NCBI RefSeq assembly: GCF_016097405.1
Contig: NZ_JAEHGD010000001.1
Coordinates: 1,189,831 to 1,253,830 of the forward strand
DNA: 64,000 nucleotides
Origin: a methane-oxidizing endosymbiont of Gigantopelta aegis
GTDB lineage: Bacteria; Pseudomonadota; Gammaproteobacteria; Methylococcales; Methylomonadaceae
Direction of reading: 5' to 3'
This document shows, one piece after another, positions 42,964 to 52,462 of this stretch. The translations under genes were made by a program, and so were the position numbers. Every line of letters starts with the position of its first letter. Position 1 is the first letter of the stretch. The notes beneath the pieces were generated by a model, which was given only the letters and a program-made list of their open reading frames with translations, was not told the DNA's origin and did not search any database.

Positions 42964-43008
42964 GCTTTTAAGTATCTAATGCGTCCGTAGAAAACGGAGC
43001 GTTGTTAA

Positions 43009-43046
43009 TACAAAAAAGGCGCATCTTGATGGTGCGCCTTTTTTGT
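43009..43046 (+). terminator. Terminator of peroxiredoxin gene
   Basis: AAAAAAGGCGCA and TGCGCCTTTTTT flank a short loop (about 43012-43044), a strong hairpin with a T tract about 50 bp after the stop. Confidence 0.9.
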
Positions 43047-43186
43047 GTCCGCTATTTACCAACTGATGAATTATCCTTGTTTTTTATCACCCTCAATCGG
43101 GATGATGGGGCGATTAATCTTTTCAACTCCCTGTATCCGCTCAAATCAAAACCAATTCATTTAATTCATAGCGGCAATCTATTGCT

Positions 43187-44677
43187 TTAGGTTGTAAATC
43201 TGTTGACTAATTCCTGTAGTTGATGAGCTGAATTAACCAAAGTCTCACAAAATTTAGACAGAGAGTTTGCCTCGTTTGTTGTTTCATTCGATGCCTTAGC
43301 CATATCATTAATAATGGTCTGCAATTCATTAATCACTATTTCTTGCTGTTCACCGGCATTGAAAATTTCGGAATTCATTTTGCTAATGAAAGCGACTGAT
43401 TGTGTAATAGAATTGAATACTTCATTTGTTTTAGAAACTTGATCAACACCTTCATACGCCAGTTTTCTACCATCCGTCATGACATTAACAGCATTTTTAG
43501 CCTCTTCCTGTAGCCTTTCAATCATTTCTTGAATCTCTTCCGTCGACTTTTGAGTACGACTTGCTAAAGTCCGAACTTCGTCTGCGACTACTGCAAATCC
43601 GCGACCTTGTTCTCCAGCCCGTGCAGCTTCAATAGCGGCATTCAATGCCAACAAATTAGTTTGATCAGCAATCCCTTTGATCACCTCCAGAATAGTACCT
43701 ATTGTTTCGGTATGAGATTCAAGTCTCTGAATTACCTCGGAAGATTCATCAACACTCCCAGCTAAATTATCGAGAACTGTCATGGTTTTCTGAACCACTG
43801 TCTCTCCGTTTTCGACCAGTTTGTCAGCCTCTTTTGTCGCTGATGACGCTTCTGCTGAATTTTGAGCGATCGTTTGAACCATGTCAGCCATTTCATTAAT
43901 ACCCGACACAACTGAAGCCGTATTTTTATTTTGTTCCAAAATACGTTGTTGAGTGTTCTGGGTTAGAGTATTCAACTGGTTCGCAGTACCCGATAAGTCA
44001 GATGCCGCTTGTTGACTACTCTTGATTGCTTCATGAACCATATGCATAAAATGATTATAATTAATCGCAAAACTACTTTGAGCCTCAGGTTGACGACAGC
44101 TCAAATCAATCATGCCATTAATCGTTTTAAAATGAGTACTAATTTCCTGAAGCTCAACGTTTTGGATTGCTTCTTTCTTTCCTTGAATAGCCATATAGAT
44201 TAAAAGACCCGCTTCAAACACCACATACGCTGCATGTGTAAATACCATAGTTAAAGAAGCACCATTGGCAAAGACATATACAGGATAACCGGAGCCTTGT
44301 AGATAATTAAACAGTAAATGATGTACTGCGATAATTCCTGCCGCCACAACAATCACAATCCAGTCTCGGTAATACAGCAAAAAAGCCAATAAAACGAAAA
44401 TACCAAAATGTAGTTCAGTGACACCTTGTGCCTGTTGAATATGCAAAGCTGAAAAAACCATAAAAGAGATGGCTACTGACAGGCGAGTGATAAACTGGCC
44501 TGGCATTATAACTATCAACGAAACAGGAATTGCGGTAGCAAGCCCGCCCACAATAAAAGCGAGTAGCCATGTATCATGCCAGCTAGAAAGCGCTAGCGAA
44601 AATAAAAAAAGAAACACGATGACAAATAACATGGTTTTGTCACTACGTGCATGTAAATCTTGTAATTTGTTTTGCAT
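43187..44677 (-). CDS. Methyl-accepting chemotaxis protein with multi-TM N-terminus
   Basis: 496 residues. Five to six closely spaced hydrophobic segments (about 15-165) form a membrane sensor with no periplasmic domain, followed by a cytoplasmic region (about 190-496). The signalling tip [22 protein letters not shown] (about 333-354) is canonical. There is no HAMP between them that I can identify. A membrane-embedded sensor of this type could read membrane energy or a lipophilic ligand. No che genes are close by. Confidence 0.92.
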   Translation of the reverse strand: MQNKLQDLHARSDKTMLFVIVFLFLFSLALSSWHDTWLLAFIVGGLATAIPVSLIVIMPGQFITRLSVAISFMVFSALHIQQAQGVTELHFGIFVLLAFLLYYRDWIVIVVAAGIIAVHHLLFNYLQGSGYPVYVFANGASLTMVFTHAAYVVFEAGLLIYMAIQGKKEAIQNVELQEISTHFKTINGMIDLSCRQPEAQSSFAINYNHFMHMVHEAIKSSQQAASDLSGTANQLNTLTQNTQQRILEQNKNTASVVSGINEMADMVQTIAQNSAEASSATKEADKLVENGETVVQKTMTVLDNLAGSVDESSEVIQRLESHTETIGTILEVIKGIADQTNLLALNAAIEAARAGEQGRGFAVVADEVRTLASRTQKSTEEIQEMIERLQEEAKNAVNVMTDGRKLAYEGVDQVSKTNEVFNSITQSVAFISKMNSEIFNAGEQQEIVINELQTIINDMAKASNETTNEANSLSKFCETLVNSAHQLQELVNRFTT

Positions 44678-45283
44678 TTATAAGAAATCCTAAAAACTAA
44701 AATTAAGTGCTAACTTGCCTTTATTGGAAAGTTTCAATGTTAAGTTTAGCTAAAAAAGTCGTGGATTCAACGCTGAAATGCAATTGCAGAGATTACAAAG
44801 CCTCGCGTTAGTCATTAAAGAGATTCTAATTGATATCTGATGTTACTCGCAGCAACCCCAGATAATTGATAAAAATTAAGGACAAATCGAAAAGATAATC
44901 ACCTGAGGCGACATTGCATTAGACAATAAATAAGCAGTACACGATTGACTAAAAAGCTACAAACAGAAAGTCTTGTATTCGACGTATCGTTACAAACAAA
45001 GACAGCAGCACCAGCACAATCAATCTAATATGCAAATGTAGATGCAGTGCTTTAACCACAATGGAAAAACATTACAACGACCTATCAGAAGCGATGAGTA
45101 GTTGAAGCATTCTATCAAATTACTGACGCGCCCCTACCCCACAAAACAATCATGTTTTTATGTCAATTATGACGATCTTCAAATTTAGAATACATCAAAA
45201 TAAAACACCAACCCCCATCCTTTTGCTTTGAAGGCAATGCTATACATTAAGATAATCCGGCAGACTTTTACCGATAGCATCAG
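44678..45283. other. Long intergenic region, nothing recognised
   Basis: About 600 bp, AT-rich, without an ORF of credible coding character, strong hairpin or repeat shared with the rest of the window. It must include the chemoreceptor promoter near 44680-44760. Confidence 0.5.
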
Positions 45284-45820
45284 TTACCAAATCAAATCAT
45301 CGGGAATTTCATAATCTTTATACGGATCATCTTCTACGTCATTTGGTTTCTGTTCGGTATTATCAAATAATACAACGATCACAGATGCATCACATTGGCG
45401 AATTTTCTCGGCGACTTCTGAGGCAACAACCTCATAACGTTGACCTGCACGGACGATAGCCAACCTGCCCGAGATAATCTTTTGCCGAATCGTCTCGCTG
45501 ACATAAAGCGCCTTGACTTTATTATCATCGGTAAAGCGATAGGGGATACCATCTCCGTCTTGGGCAAGTTTGTTGGTTTCAATCAACTGCGCAATCTGAT
45601 TGGCCTGTTGGCGTTTTTCAAATTCCTTATTACGCAGTTGATTGAGCTGCCGATCCTTTTCAATTTGCTTAGCGCGCGTCTCTTGCGCAAGCCGTTGTGC
45701 TTCTGTCTGATCGGCTGATTTATTTTTCTGCTTGGCCTGTTTGCGCTTTTGTGCCTTCACTTGCTTGGCTTTGTGCTGATTAACCAAGCCAGCTTTTAAA
45801 AGTTGATCTTGTAATGACAT
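45284..45820 (-). CDS. yaiL: DUF2058 (YaiL-like) protein
   Basis: 178 residues with the family N-terminus SLQDQLLKAGLVNQHKAKQ followed by a very basic charged helix (about 20-80) and a C-terminal domain with IPYRFTDDNKVKALYVSE and DPYKDYEIPDDLIW. DUF2058 proteins are putative nucleic-acid-associated factors of unknown role. The N-terminal helix is Lys/Gln-rich, consistent with RNA or DNA contact. It is 22 bp from the next gene upstream. Confidence 0.9.
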   Translation of the reverse strand: MSLQDQLLKAGLVNQHKAKQVKAQKRKQAKQKNKSADQTEAQRLAQETRAKQIEKDRQLNQLRNKEFEKRQQANQIAQLIETNKLAQDGDGIPYRFTDDNKVKALYVSETIRQKIISGRLAIVRAGQRYEVVASEVAEKIRQCDASVIVVLFDNTEQKPNDVEDDPYKDYEIPDDLIW

Positions 45821-45841
45821 AGAGGTTGTGTGTTGAAGATT

Positions 45842-47521
45842 CTAAGATTCGAGTATGCCCACATCGCAAAATGTACGCCAAGTTTGCATACCACCGGATA
45901 AAATTTTGACATCAAAGCCCTGCTGTATCAATAACCTGACGGCATAATAGGCACGTTGGCCGACTCCGCAAATCACCCAAACAGGCTTGTCTTTCGCTAA
46001 CACGCTGTATTTTTCTCTGAGTTGCTCCAATGGGATATTGATGGCGTGTTTAATGTGTTCAGTCTGATATTCCGCTTCTGATCGAACATCAAGTAATTGA
46101 TAATTGCCCCGATTAAGTTCTCGCCAATCTGCCAACTGCAGATCATGCCGCAAGTGATTAGCGGCAATCATACCAGCCAGATTGATGGGATCTTTTGCGG
46201 CGCCAAATTGTGGCGCATAACATAATTCCGCCTCTTCCAGGTCAAATACTGTTCCGCCCATTTGCATCGTCATGGCAATCACATCGACTCGGCGACTGAC
46301 ACCGGCCTCGCCAATGGCTTGAGCACCTAAGATTGTACCGTCGCTTGAGCTATACAACAGCTTGAGATGAATCGGTTTGGCACCGGGAAAATAGCCGACA
46401 TGATGCCCCGGATGTAAATAAATGGCTTGATAAGGAATTCCATTGCGTCGTAAGTTTTTTTCATTAGCGCCGGTCAAGGCGATCGTCTGTTCAAATACTT
46501 TACAAACGGCCGTGCCTTGCACACCGCGAAAACTTTGCTTTCTTTGTGCTAACGGTTGGAAAGACTCTAAAATCGAGGCTGCTGCGATTCGACCTTGCCG
46601 GTTGGCAGGCCCCGCCAAAGGAAGCGGATGATAGTTATGCAATACAGTATCTTCATTTTCGACGACATCACCGACAGCCCAGATGGCAGGGTCACTGGTT
46701 TTTTGTTGCGCAGTCACCCGAATCCCTCCCGAATCGCCTAACACTAACCCCGCCTGCCGAGCCAGCTCCGATGCCGGCTTCACACCGATGGACAATAACA
46801 CCATATCGGTTTCAATCGGCGTTTGATTCTCACAATGCACCTGTAATTTACCGAGTACCTTGCTGAATGCCGTTACCTGCGTATTCAGTTTCAAGGTCAC
46901 CGCATTGTTAGATAGACAGTTTTTAACATAACTGGCCATTTCTGGGTCTAATGGCGACATCACTTGATCACCACGCTCAATCACAGTGATGTGAAGCCCC
47001 TGTCTTGACAGGTTTTCAACCATTTCCAGGCCAATAAAGCCGCCGCCAATAATCACGGCGTGCTGTGCCTGCTCCGCCGCCTGTTTGAGGCGCTGACTGT
47101 CCGGGATGGTTCTGAGGCTGTATATTCCAGGTAAATCAATGCCTTCCAAAGGTAGCTTGACAGGATTTGCACCGGTCGCCAGCACCAAAGCATCATAGCT
47201 CAATTCAAAGCGGCCACCTTGTGTAAGATTATTGCCTCGGATGATTTTATGCTGACGATCAATTTCAGTCACTTCATGGCGAGTTTTGACCCGAATATTG
47301 AAACGCTGTTCAAATCTCTCAGGTGGTGCGACAATCAGATCTTTACGTTCCGTAATCACATTCCCGACATAATAAGGTAAACCGCAATTGGCAAATGAAA
47401 CATATTCTCCCTTATCAAGCAGAGTGATTTCACACGACTCACATAAACGACGTAATCTTGCCGCACAAGAAGCGCCACCTGCGACACCACCAATAATGAG
47501 AATTCTTTTTTTCTTAACCAT
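45842..47521 (-). CDS. CoA-disulfide reductase/NADH oxidase-like flavoprotein fused to rhodanese
   Basis: 559 residues from the ATG at 47521 (MVKKKRILIIGG); an upstream in-frame extension overlaps the HDOD gene. FAD-binding GGVAGGASCA, redox Cys46 (FANCGLPYY), the NAD-binding IIGGGFIGLEM, and a dimer domain form the CoADR part (1-about 450). A rhodanese domain (about 462-559) with Cys518 in CGVGQR follows. Such CoADR-Rhd fusions reduce CoA persulfides or polysulfide. Its place next to the HDOD gene (10-bp gap) suggests co-transcription. Confidence 0.92.
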   Translation of the reverse strand: MVKKKRILIIGGVAGGASCAARLRRLCESCEITLLDKGEYVSFANCGLPYYVGNVITERKDLIVAPPERFEQRFNIRVKTRHEVTEIDRQHKIIRGNNLTQGGRFELSYDALVLATGANPVKLPLEGIDLPGIYSLRTIPDSQRLKQAAEQAQHAVIIGGGFIGLEMVENLSRQGLHITVIERGDQVMSPLDPEMASYVKNCLSNNAVTLKLNTQVTAFSKVLGKLQVHCENQTPIETDMVLLSIGVKPASELARQAGLVLGDSGGIRVTAQQKTSDPAIWAVGDVVENEDTVLHNYHPLPLAGPANRQGRIAAASILESFQPLAQRKQSFRGVQGTAVCKVFEQTIALTGANEKNLRRNGIPYQAIYLHPGHHVGYFPGAKPIHLKLLYSSSDGTILGAQAIGEAGVSRRVDVIAMTMQMGGTVFDLEEAELCYAPQFGAAKDPINLAGMIAANHLRHDLQLADWRELNRGNYQLLDVRSEAEYQTEHIKHAINIPLEQLREKYSVLAKDKPVWVICGVGQRAYYAVRLLIQQGFDVKILSGGMQTWRTFCDVGILES

Positions 47522-47531
47522 TGCCTTAGCC

Positions 47532-48797
47532 TTATCTACTCTGTGGGAATATTTGCATCGCCTGACGGACTTGTTGCTGTGCATCCACCAGTATCTTCAG
47601 TGATTTATCTGCTGTTAATGCTCCGTTTTTTAAATGTGAAAAACTAGGTAATGCGGTAATTGGAGGGAGTTTTGTCTTCAATGAGCCATCGAGCAAACCA
47701 TGATAACGCGCTAGCAACACAATATCGGCTAATTGTATACGTTCTGATGCTTCAATTAAAAACCAGTCTTTGATTTGCAAAGGCAAATTTTTGATCTCAT
47801 CTGGAAATCCCCATTTTTCAAGCACTATCTGACTAATTGAGGTAATGACAAACGGCAAAGCCGCTGTAACCTCACTAAGATCAATTTCATTATCGGCCAC
47901 ACTATCAACGTAGCGTAAAAATGGAATAACCCCGATTTGACAGGTTAAGCCCGCTAACATGGCCTCATCAGGATTACAGACTTTAAGTTCTCGTGCCAAG
48001 ACATAGCTCAACGCGCCTATTTTGACACTTTGTTGCCAATGGTAGCTTGCTATTTTGTCAATCCCCCGATGCTTTATGCTATAAAGCTGTGACAAACTAA
48101 TACTGGTAATAATATTTTTGGTGGCATTTAAACCAATTCTGTTGATAGCCGCTAAGCAACTTGAAGTCGGAGAAACGCCGCGATAGAGTGGACTATTGGA
48201 AACTTGTATCAACTTAGCCGAAAGAGAAGGGTCCAAATTGATAATTTTTACAATGCTAGGCAAATCGGCATCGTCTTCAATCGCACGTCTAAGCTTAAAA
48301 ACGACATTAGACAAAGCGGGAACTTTAAGGTTGTTACTGGACAAAAATCCCCGCAAGACCGAATTATTTTTTAACGATTCCGGAATTTTTAATTTTTTCG
48401 TCTGATTGGACTGATAGATTTTCCGACAAACTGAGAGCGCTTGTACAGGCAACTGTAAAATTTGAGCATCTTTCTTGACAATCGCGGTTACATTATAATA
48501 CTGGCCGGTCGCGAGCGGATACAAAGCATAAAAGGTATCGGCCTCAATCTGAAATGCTTTTTCACCTTCGCCTTCTAAATACAATTCTCCCGCCATCAAA
48601 TAATCCAGAGACTCAATGATTTCACCTCGATTAAAAACAACCTGGCCTGCCTTAAAATTTTTAATTCTAACGGGTAATTTTTCAAGCTGCTGTTGATTTA
48701 ACTGTGCAATTGGAATAAGCCGCTGGAGAGAGGAAATAGTGATAGAAGGCTGTGGACTCTTAGCCGAGTTTTCTTTATTTTTATTAAAAAACTTCAT
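47532..48797 (-). CDS. HDOD-domain signalling protein with N-terminal cNMP-binding-like domain
   Basis: 421 residues. Residues about 28-140 have the cyclic-nucleotide-binding barrel pattern (FKAGQVVFNRGEIIESLDYLMAGEL). Residues about 165-365 form an HDOD domain (VKIINLDPSLSAKLIQVSNSP, then ISLSQLYSI, and LTCQIGVIPFLRYV). HDOD proteins act as non-catalytic HD-type scaffolds in signalling. The cNMP region lacks an obvious full phosphate-binding cassette (GE...R), so ligand binding is uncertain. Confidence 0.87.
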   Translation of the reverse strand: MKFFNKNKENSAKSPQPSITISSLQRLIPIAQLNQQQLEKLPVRIKNFKAGQVVFNRGEIIESLDYLMAGELYLEGEGEKAFQIEADTFYALYPLATGQYYNVTAIVKKDAQILQLPVQALSVCRKIYQSNQTKKLKIPESLKNNSVLRGFLSSNNLKVPALSNVVFKLRRAIEDDADLPSIVKIINLDPSLSAKLIQVSNSPLYRGVSPTSSCLAAINRIGLNATKNIITSISLSQLYSIKHRGIDKIASYHWQQSVKIGALSYVLARELKVCNPDEAMLAGLTCQIGVIPFLRYVDSVADNEIDLSEVTAALPFVITSISQIVLEKWGFPDEIKNLPLQIKDWFLIEASERIQLADIVLLARYHGLLDGSLKTKLPPITALPSFSHLKNGALTADKSLKILVDAQQQVRQAMQIFPQSR

Positions 48798-48879
48798 ATT
48801 TACACTCGCCTAAACTCATGCTGAAATCCTGTAAAAAGGATTTCAGCCCATTGAAATGTTCACAACATCTAATTCGATA

Positions 48880-49656
48880 TCAGATATTCCGCCCATAAAA
48901 TATTTCTTTCATTTCTTTTTCCAGCTGCGCCTGGATCCTTTGCTTTTCTGCTTCGTTCAAAGCTGTTTGCTTCTCAAACAAGTAATTTTCAAGACTCGTT
49001 TCTTTTAACATCATTTTGGTATGAAAAATATTCTCTTGATACACATTCACATCTATCATCTGATAGCGTTCCTTAGTATCTTCAGCAATGTAGTTCTGAA
49101 TCGAATTGATTGTGTGATCAATAAAATGTTTATGCCCAAAAACATCGCGTGTAAACCCCCGCACCCGATAATCCATGATAACGATATCGGATTCAAAACT
49201 ATGTATTAGATAATTCAAGGCTTTTAATGGCGAAATCTGGCCACATGTCGAGACATCAATATCGGCACGAAAGGTACTGATACCATTATCTGGATGACTT
49301 TCAGGATAAGTATGAACGGTAATATGGCTTTTGTCTAAATGCCCTACGACAGCCTCAGGCAGAGGGCCAGGCGATTCTGTCAACATGCCGGAAGGAATCA
49401 CCTCATCTTCAGCAATCAACAAAGTGACACTGGCCCCCTGTGGCTCATAGTCCTGATGTGCGATATTCAGGATGGTGGCACCAATAATTTCGGTAACATC
49501 CTTTAAAATTTGCGTCAAACGATCGGCGTTATACGCTTCATCAATGTATTCGATGTAATCTTTCTGCTGCTTTTCAGGCGCATAACAAATATCATAGATA
49601 TTAAAACTCAATGACTTAGTTAAATTGTTAAAGCCATGTAATTGTAATTTTTTCAA
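48880..49656 (-). CDS. speD: S-adenosylmethionine decarboxylase proenzyme
   Basis: 258 residues of the E. coli class 1A type. Self-cleavage at Lys109-Ser110 ([13 protein letters not shown]) generates the pyruvoyl group that decarboxylates SAM to supply aminopropyl for spermidine. speE and speA are about 5 kb away in the window, so polyamine synthesis is complete except for agmatinase or equivalents. [14 protein letters not shown] is also diagnostic. Confidence 0.96.
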   Translation of the reverse strand: MKKLQLHGFNNLTKSLSFNIYDICYAPEKQQKDYIEYIDEAYNADRLTQILKDVTEIIGATILNIAHQDYEPQGASVTLLIAEDEVIPSGMLTESPGPLPEAVVGHLDKSHITVHTYPESHPDNGISTFRADIDVSTCGQISPLKALNYLIHSFESDIVIMDYRVRGFTRDVFGHKHFIDHTINSIQNYIAEDTKERYQMIDVNVYQENIFHTKMMLKETSLENYLFEKQTALNEAEKQRIQAQLEKEMKEIFYGRNI

Positions 49657-49688
49657 CCTTTATCTCCGCTACCAATGCCACCTACGCG

Positions 49689-50105
49689 TTATTGTTCAAC
49701 GACCTCATAACTATGCGTAATGTCGACAGACTTAGATAACATAATAGAGGCGGAGCAATATTTTTCCGCCGATAATTTAACCGCACGTTCAACGGCGGCA
49801 GGCTTTAAGTTATTGCCCCTTAGTTTAAAATGTAGGTGGATTTTGCTGAATACGCTGGGTACGGCATCGACCCGTTCGGCGGTCACTTCCGCCGTGCAAT
49901 CGACGATATCATGACGTCCTTTCTGCAAAATTTCCACCACATCGAATGATGAGCAGCCACCTAAGCCCAATAAAATCATTTCCATAGGTCGAATTCCCAT
50001 ATTACGACCACCATGATCCGGCGGGCCATCCATAACCACAGCATGACCACTTCCTGATTCGCCGACAAACATACGGCCATCAACCCATTTAATTGTTGCT
50101 TGCAT
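49689..50105 (-). CDS. OsmC-family protein (YhfA-like)
   Basis: 138 residues with the OsmC fold: GGRNMGIRPMEMILLGLGGCSSFDVVEIL (Cys about 55) and CSASIMLSKS (Cys about 120). Both redox cysteines are present, consistent with hydroperoxide or disulfide chemistry; YhfA-type members lie next to crp in E. coli, and crp is the adjacent divergent gene here too. Confidence 0.9.
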   Translation of the reverse strand: MQATIKWVDGRMFVGESGSGHAVVMDGPPDHGGRNMGIRPMEMILLGLGGCSSFDVVEILQKGRHDIVDCTAEVTAERVDAVPSVFSKIHLHFKLRGNNLKPAAVERAVKLSAEKYCSASIMLSKSVDITHSYEVVEQ

Positions 50106-50424
50106 AGATTTTCCTGTAAAAAAAGATTATATACTCTCAACATATAAAATTTAGTCACTCCAGCGCTCCTTTTTGCCGCTTGCTGCATCGAAAAAACTTG
50201 CCTTAGACAAAAAATTAATTACTCGTATGCCAAAATTTCATATGCAAAGGGTATAATTTTACAATGACTTGAGTGTTTTTATTGCTTTTTTCAGATGAAT
50301 ATTGCAATGTATCCCAAAAACCGGGATATTAACGCATTCCATACGCTTTAAACAAAACACAGCCACATCAAAAACTCTGCAAAAAACGAGTAATCTGCTA
50401 TTTATTAAACGGTAATAAACATTT
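50106..50424. other. Divergent promoter region osmC-like / crp
   Basis: About 320 bp. A perfect -10 hexamer TATAAT (50252-50257, plus strand) lacks a good -35, as expected for an activator-dependent promoter. A small hairpin (TATCCC/GGGATA, about 50309-50327) lies in the putative long crp leader. No gene is evident; minus-strand ORF 50259-50705 runs opposite to crp and is a shadow. Confidence 0.4.
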
Positions 50425-51077
50425 ATGGCTCTGATAACTGAAAATATGATCAACACTGAAGCTTTAGAACAGTTTTTACGACTCTGCCATACCCGTTCAT
50501 ACCCGGCTAAAAAAACCATTATTCGTCCGGGCGACGAGGGTGATAAATTATTATTTATCCTCGATGGCTCAGTCAGTGTCAGCGTAGAAGATGAATCCGG
50601 CCATGAATTGATTTTGGCATATCTGAACAAGCATGAATTTATTGGTGAGGTCGGGGTTTTCAAAGGTGGCGAAATCCGTAAAGTCACCGTTAAAACCCGA
50701 TGCAAATGTCAACTCGCAGAAATCTCCTATGATCGCTTCCATCTCGCCTTAAAACGGGAATTGCGTGACTATGCACCCGATATCCTTTATATGCTGGGTG
50801 AACAAATCTCCTCTCGGTTGTTGATTACCAGCCGTAAATATCGTGACTTGGCCTTTATGGATGTTGAAGGCCGCATTGCTCGAACCTTGATGGACCTGGC
50901 CAAAGAACCCGATGCCATAACCCACCCTGATGGCATGCAAATTTACATTACCCGTCAGGAAATTGGTCGCATTGTCGGTTGCTCCCGAGAAATGGCGGGG
51001 CGTGTATTAAAAGATTACAGGACAAAGGTATGATCAGCGCGCACGGCAAAACCATTGTTGTTTATGGGACACGATAA
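50425..51077 (+). pseudogene. crp: Crp/Vfr-type cAMP receptor protein with one-base frameshift near C-terminus
   Basis: As read, the frame gives 202 residues, ending DYRTKV at 51033. The cyclic-nucleotide domain (about 20-130), the dimer helix and HTH (TRQEIGRIVGCSREMAGRVLK, about 176-196) match Vfr/CRP. Right after GAT (51013-51015) the +1 frame reads CAG GAC AAA GGT ATG ATC... to TAA 51077, encoding QDKGMISAHGKTIVVYGTR, the exact CRP tail. Restoring one T (GATTTACAG instead of GATTACAG) would give a normal 217-residue protein. The Ser83 equivalent in the cAMP pocket is Lys in IRKVTV. It is either a real lesion removing the C-terminal wing or a sequence error. Confidence 0.9.
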
Positions 51078-51088
51078 GGTATCATTGA

Positions 51089-51577
51089 ATGGATAATCTA
51101 AGCTGCCTATGTGGTTCAGGCATAAACAGCTCTGACTGTTGTCAGCGCTTTATTGTGTCCGAAGACCATCCAACAACTGCCGAAGCGCTGATGCGATCGC
51201 GCTTTACCGCCTACGCTCAGAAAAATGAAACCTATTTACTGAGCACCTGGGATGACAGCAGTAAGAAAAAACCCAAGTATATCGACTTTTCCAAAGAAGG
51301 CGATGTGGTGTGGACACAGCTGGACATTATTCAATGCAAGAAGGGCGCGAAAAACGATAAAAAAGGTATTGTCGAATTCAAAGCGCATTACACACTGGAT
51401 GGTAAACCGTATGTGATGCATGAAATCAGCCGTTTTGTAAACAAGAACGGACGTTGGTTCTATCTGGATGGCCTGGTCAAATCTGTTGCCCGTGCCAACC
51501 AACAAGTCAACGAAGGTAAGAACAAACCATGCCCTTGCGGCAGCGGTAAAAAATATAAACGCTGCTGCGGAAAATAG
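51089..51577 (+). CDS. ychJ: YchJ-family SEC-C motif protein
   Basis: 162 residues. N-terminal cysteines CLCGSG...DCC and a C-terminal SEC-C zinc motif (KPCPCGSGKKYKRCCGK, about 146-162) bracket an NTF2-like/UPF0225 domain (AEALMRSRFTAYAQKNETYLL). The SEC-C motif binds zinc and often contacts ribosomes or proteins, as in SecA. The function of YchJ is unknown. It lies 11 bp after the end of the crp tail. Confidence 0.92.
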   Translation: MDNLSCLCGSGINSSDCCQRFIVSEDHPTTAEALMRSRFTAYAQKNETYLLSTWDDSSKKKPKYIDFSKEGDVVWTQLDIIQCKKGAKNDKKGIVEFKAHYTLDGKPYVMHEISRFVNKNGRWFYLDGLVKSVARANQQVNEGKNKPCPCGSGKKYKRCCGK

Positions 51578-51600
51578 CATAGTCGTTCTAAGATTCGGCG

Positions 51601-52461
51601 TTATTTCGGCTTTTGCTGCAAGCGGTACAAGGCAGAAATATCCTCTTCGCCAAAACCCTGCGCGATCAAATCTTGATAATCCTGAAGTGTTTTTTCAAGC
51701 AATGGCAAGGTCAATTCTTGCTGCTTGGCCATTTGCCGACAAATGGTCAAATCTTTATGATGCAAAGCCACTTTAAAACCCGGTTTAAAGCTATTTTTTA
51801 TCATTGTTGGCCCGCGATGTTGTAAAAACCAGTTACCCGCGGCACCGCCTGAAATAACATCAATGACCTTATCCATATCAAGCCCTTGGGTCTGACCAAA
51901 ACTTAAGGCTTCTGTGACGGCCTGATTGATGCCGGCCGCCATAATCTGATTCACCGCCTTCGTCGCCTGCCCACTGCCGGTTGGCCCCATATAAGCGATA
52001 CGCTGACTCATCGCCATGAGCAATGGCTTAACCTTATCCAATACATCTTCGTCACCGCCCACCATCATCATGAGTTTGGCGTTTTTAGCCCCTTCTACGC
52101 CACCTGAAACGGGTGCATCAAGAAAGGAAATCTGTTTTTTAGCCAATACTGCAGCAGCTTTCCTGGCCGTTTTGACACTCACCGTGGACATATCCACCAC
52201 AATCGTTCCAGGCTTAGCCGCCTGCTGAATTTGCTCGACAACGCTTAATACATCGGTATCGGTAGAAATACACAGAAACACCACATCGCAATCGGCGGCC
52301 AACTCAGAAATATTGACATAATGATGACAAGCCAATGTTTTAGCCCATTTTTCGGCCTTGTCTTGAGTGCGGTTATAAACACCCTGCAAAAAACCGGCCC
52401 GCGCCAGATTGCTGGCCATGCCAATTCCCATAGCACCGAGTCCAATCATGCCTGCTTGCAT
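51601..52461 (-). CDS. 3-hydroxyisobutyrate dehydrogenase-family reductase (GarR/GlxR-like)
   Basis: 286 residues: Rossmann motif GLGAMGIGMASNLARAG (7-23), substrate-binding DAPVSGGVEGA, catalytic Lys168 in GSGQATKAVNQ. The family includes tartronate semialdehyde reductase, 3-hydroxyisobutyrate dehydrogenase and 6-phosphogluconate-like enzymes; the GGVEGAKNAKL stretch fits GarR-type best, but the substrate is uncertain. It starts one base after the speA stop, so it follows it in an operon. Confidence 0.9.
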   Translation of the reverse strand: MQAGMIGLGAMGIGMASNLARAGFLQGVYNRTQDKAEKWAKTLACHHYVNISELAADCDVVFLCISTDTDVLSVVEQIQQAAKPGTIVVDMSTVSVKTARKAAAVLAKKQISFLDAPVSGGVEGAKNAKLMMMVGGDEDVLDKVKPLLMAMSQRIAYMGPTGSGQATKAVNQIMAAGINQAVTEALSFGQTQGLDMDKVIDVISGGAAGNWFLQHRGPTMIKNSFKPGFKVALHHKDLTICRQMAKQQELTLPLLEKTLQDYQDLIAQGFGEEDISALYRLQQKPK

Positions 52462-52462
52462 C

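Noticed and set aside
45095-45125. Possible extra MITE end (GATGAGTAGTTGAAG)
   Set aside because: It resembles the GAGTAGTTAC end over only nine bases; no second arm or duplication was found.
50259-50705. 148-codon minus-strand ORF across the crp start
   Set aside because: It is opposite to conserved crp codons, and its sequence shows no family pattern.
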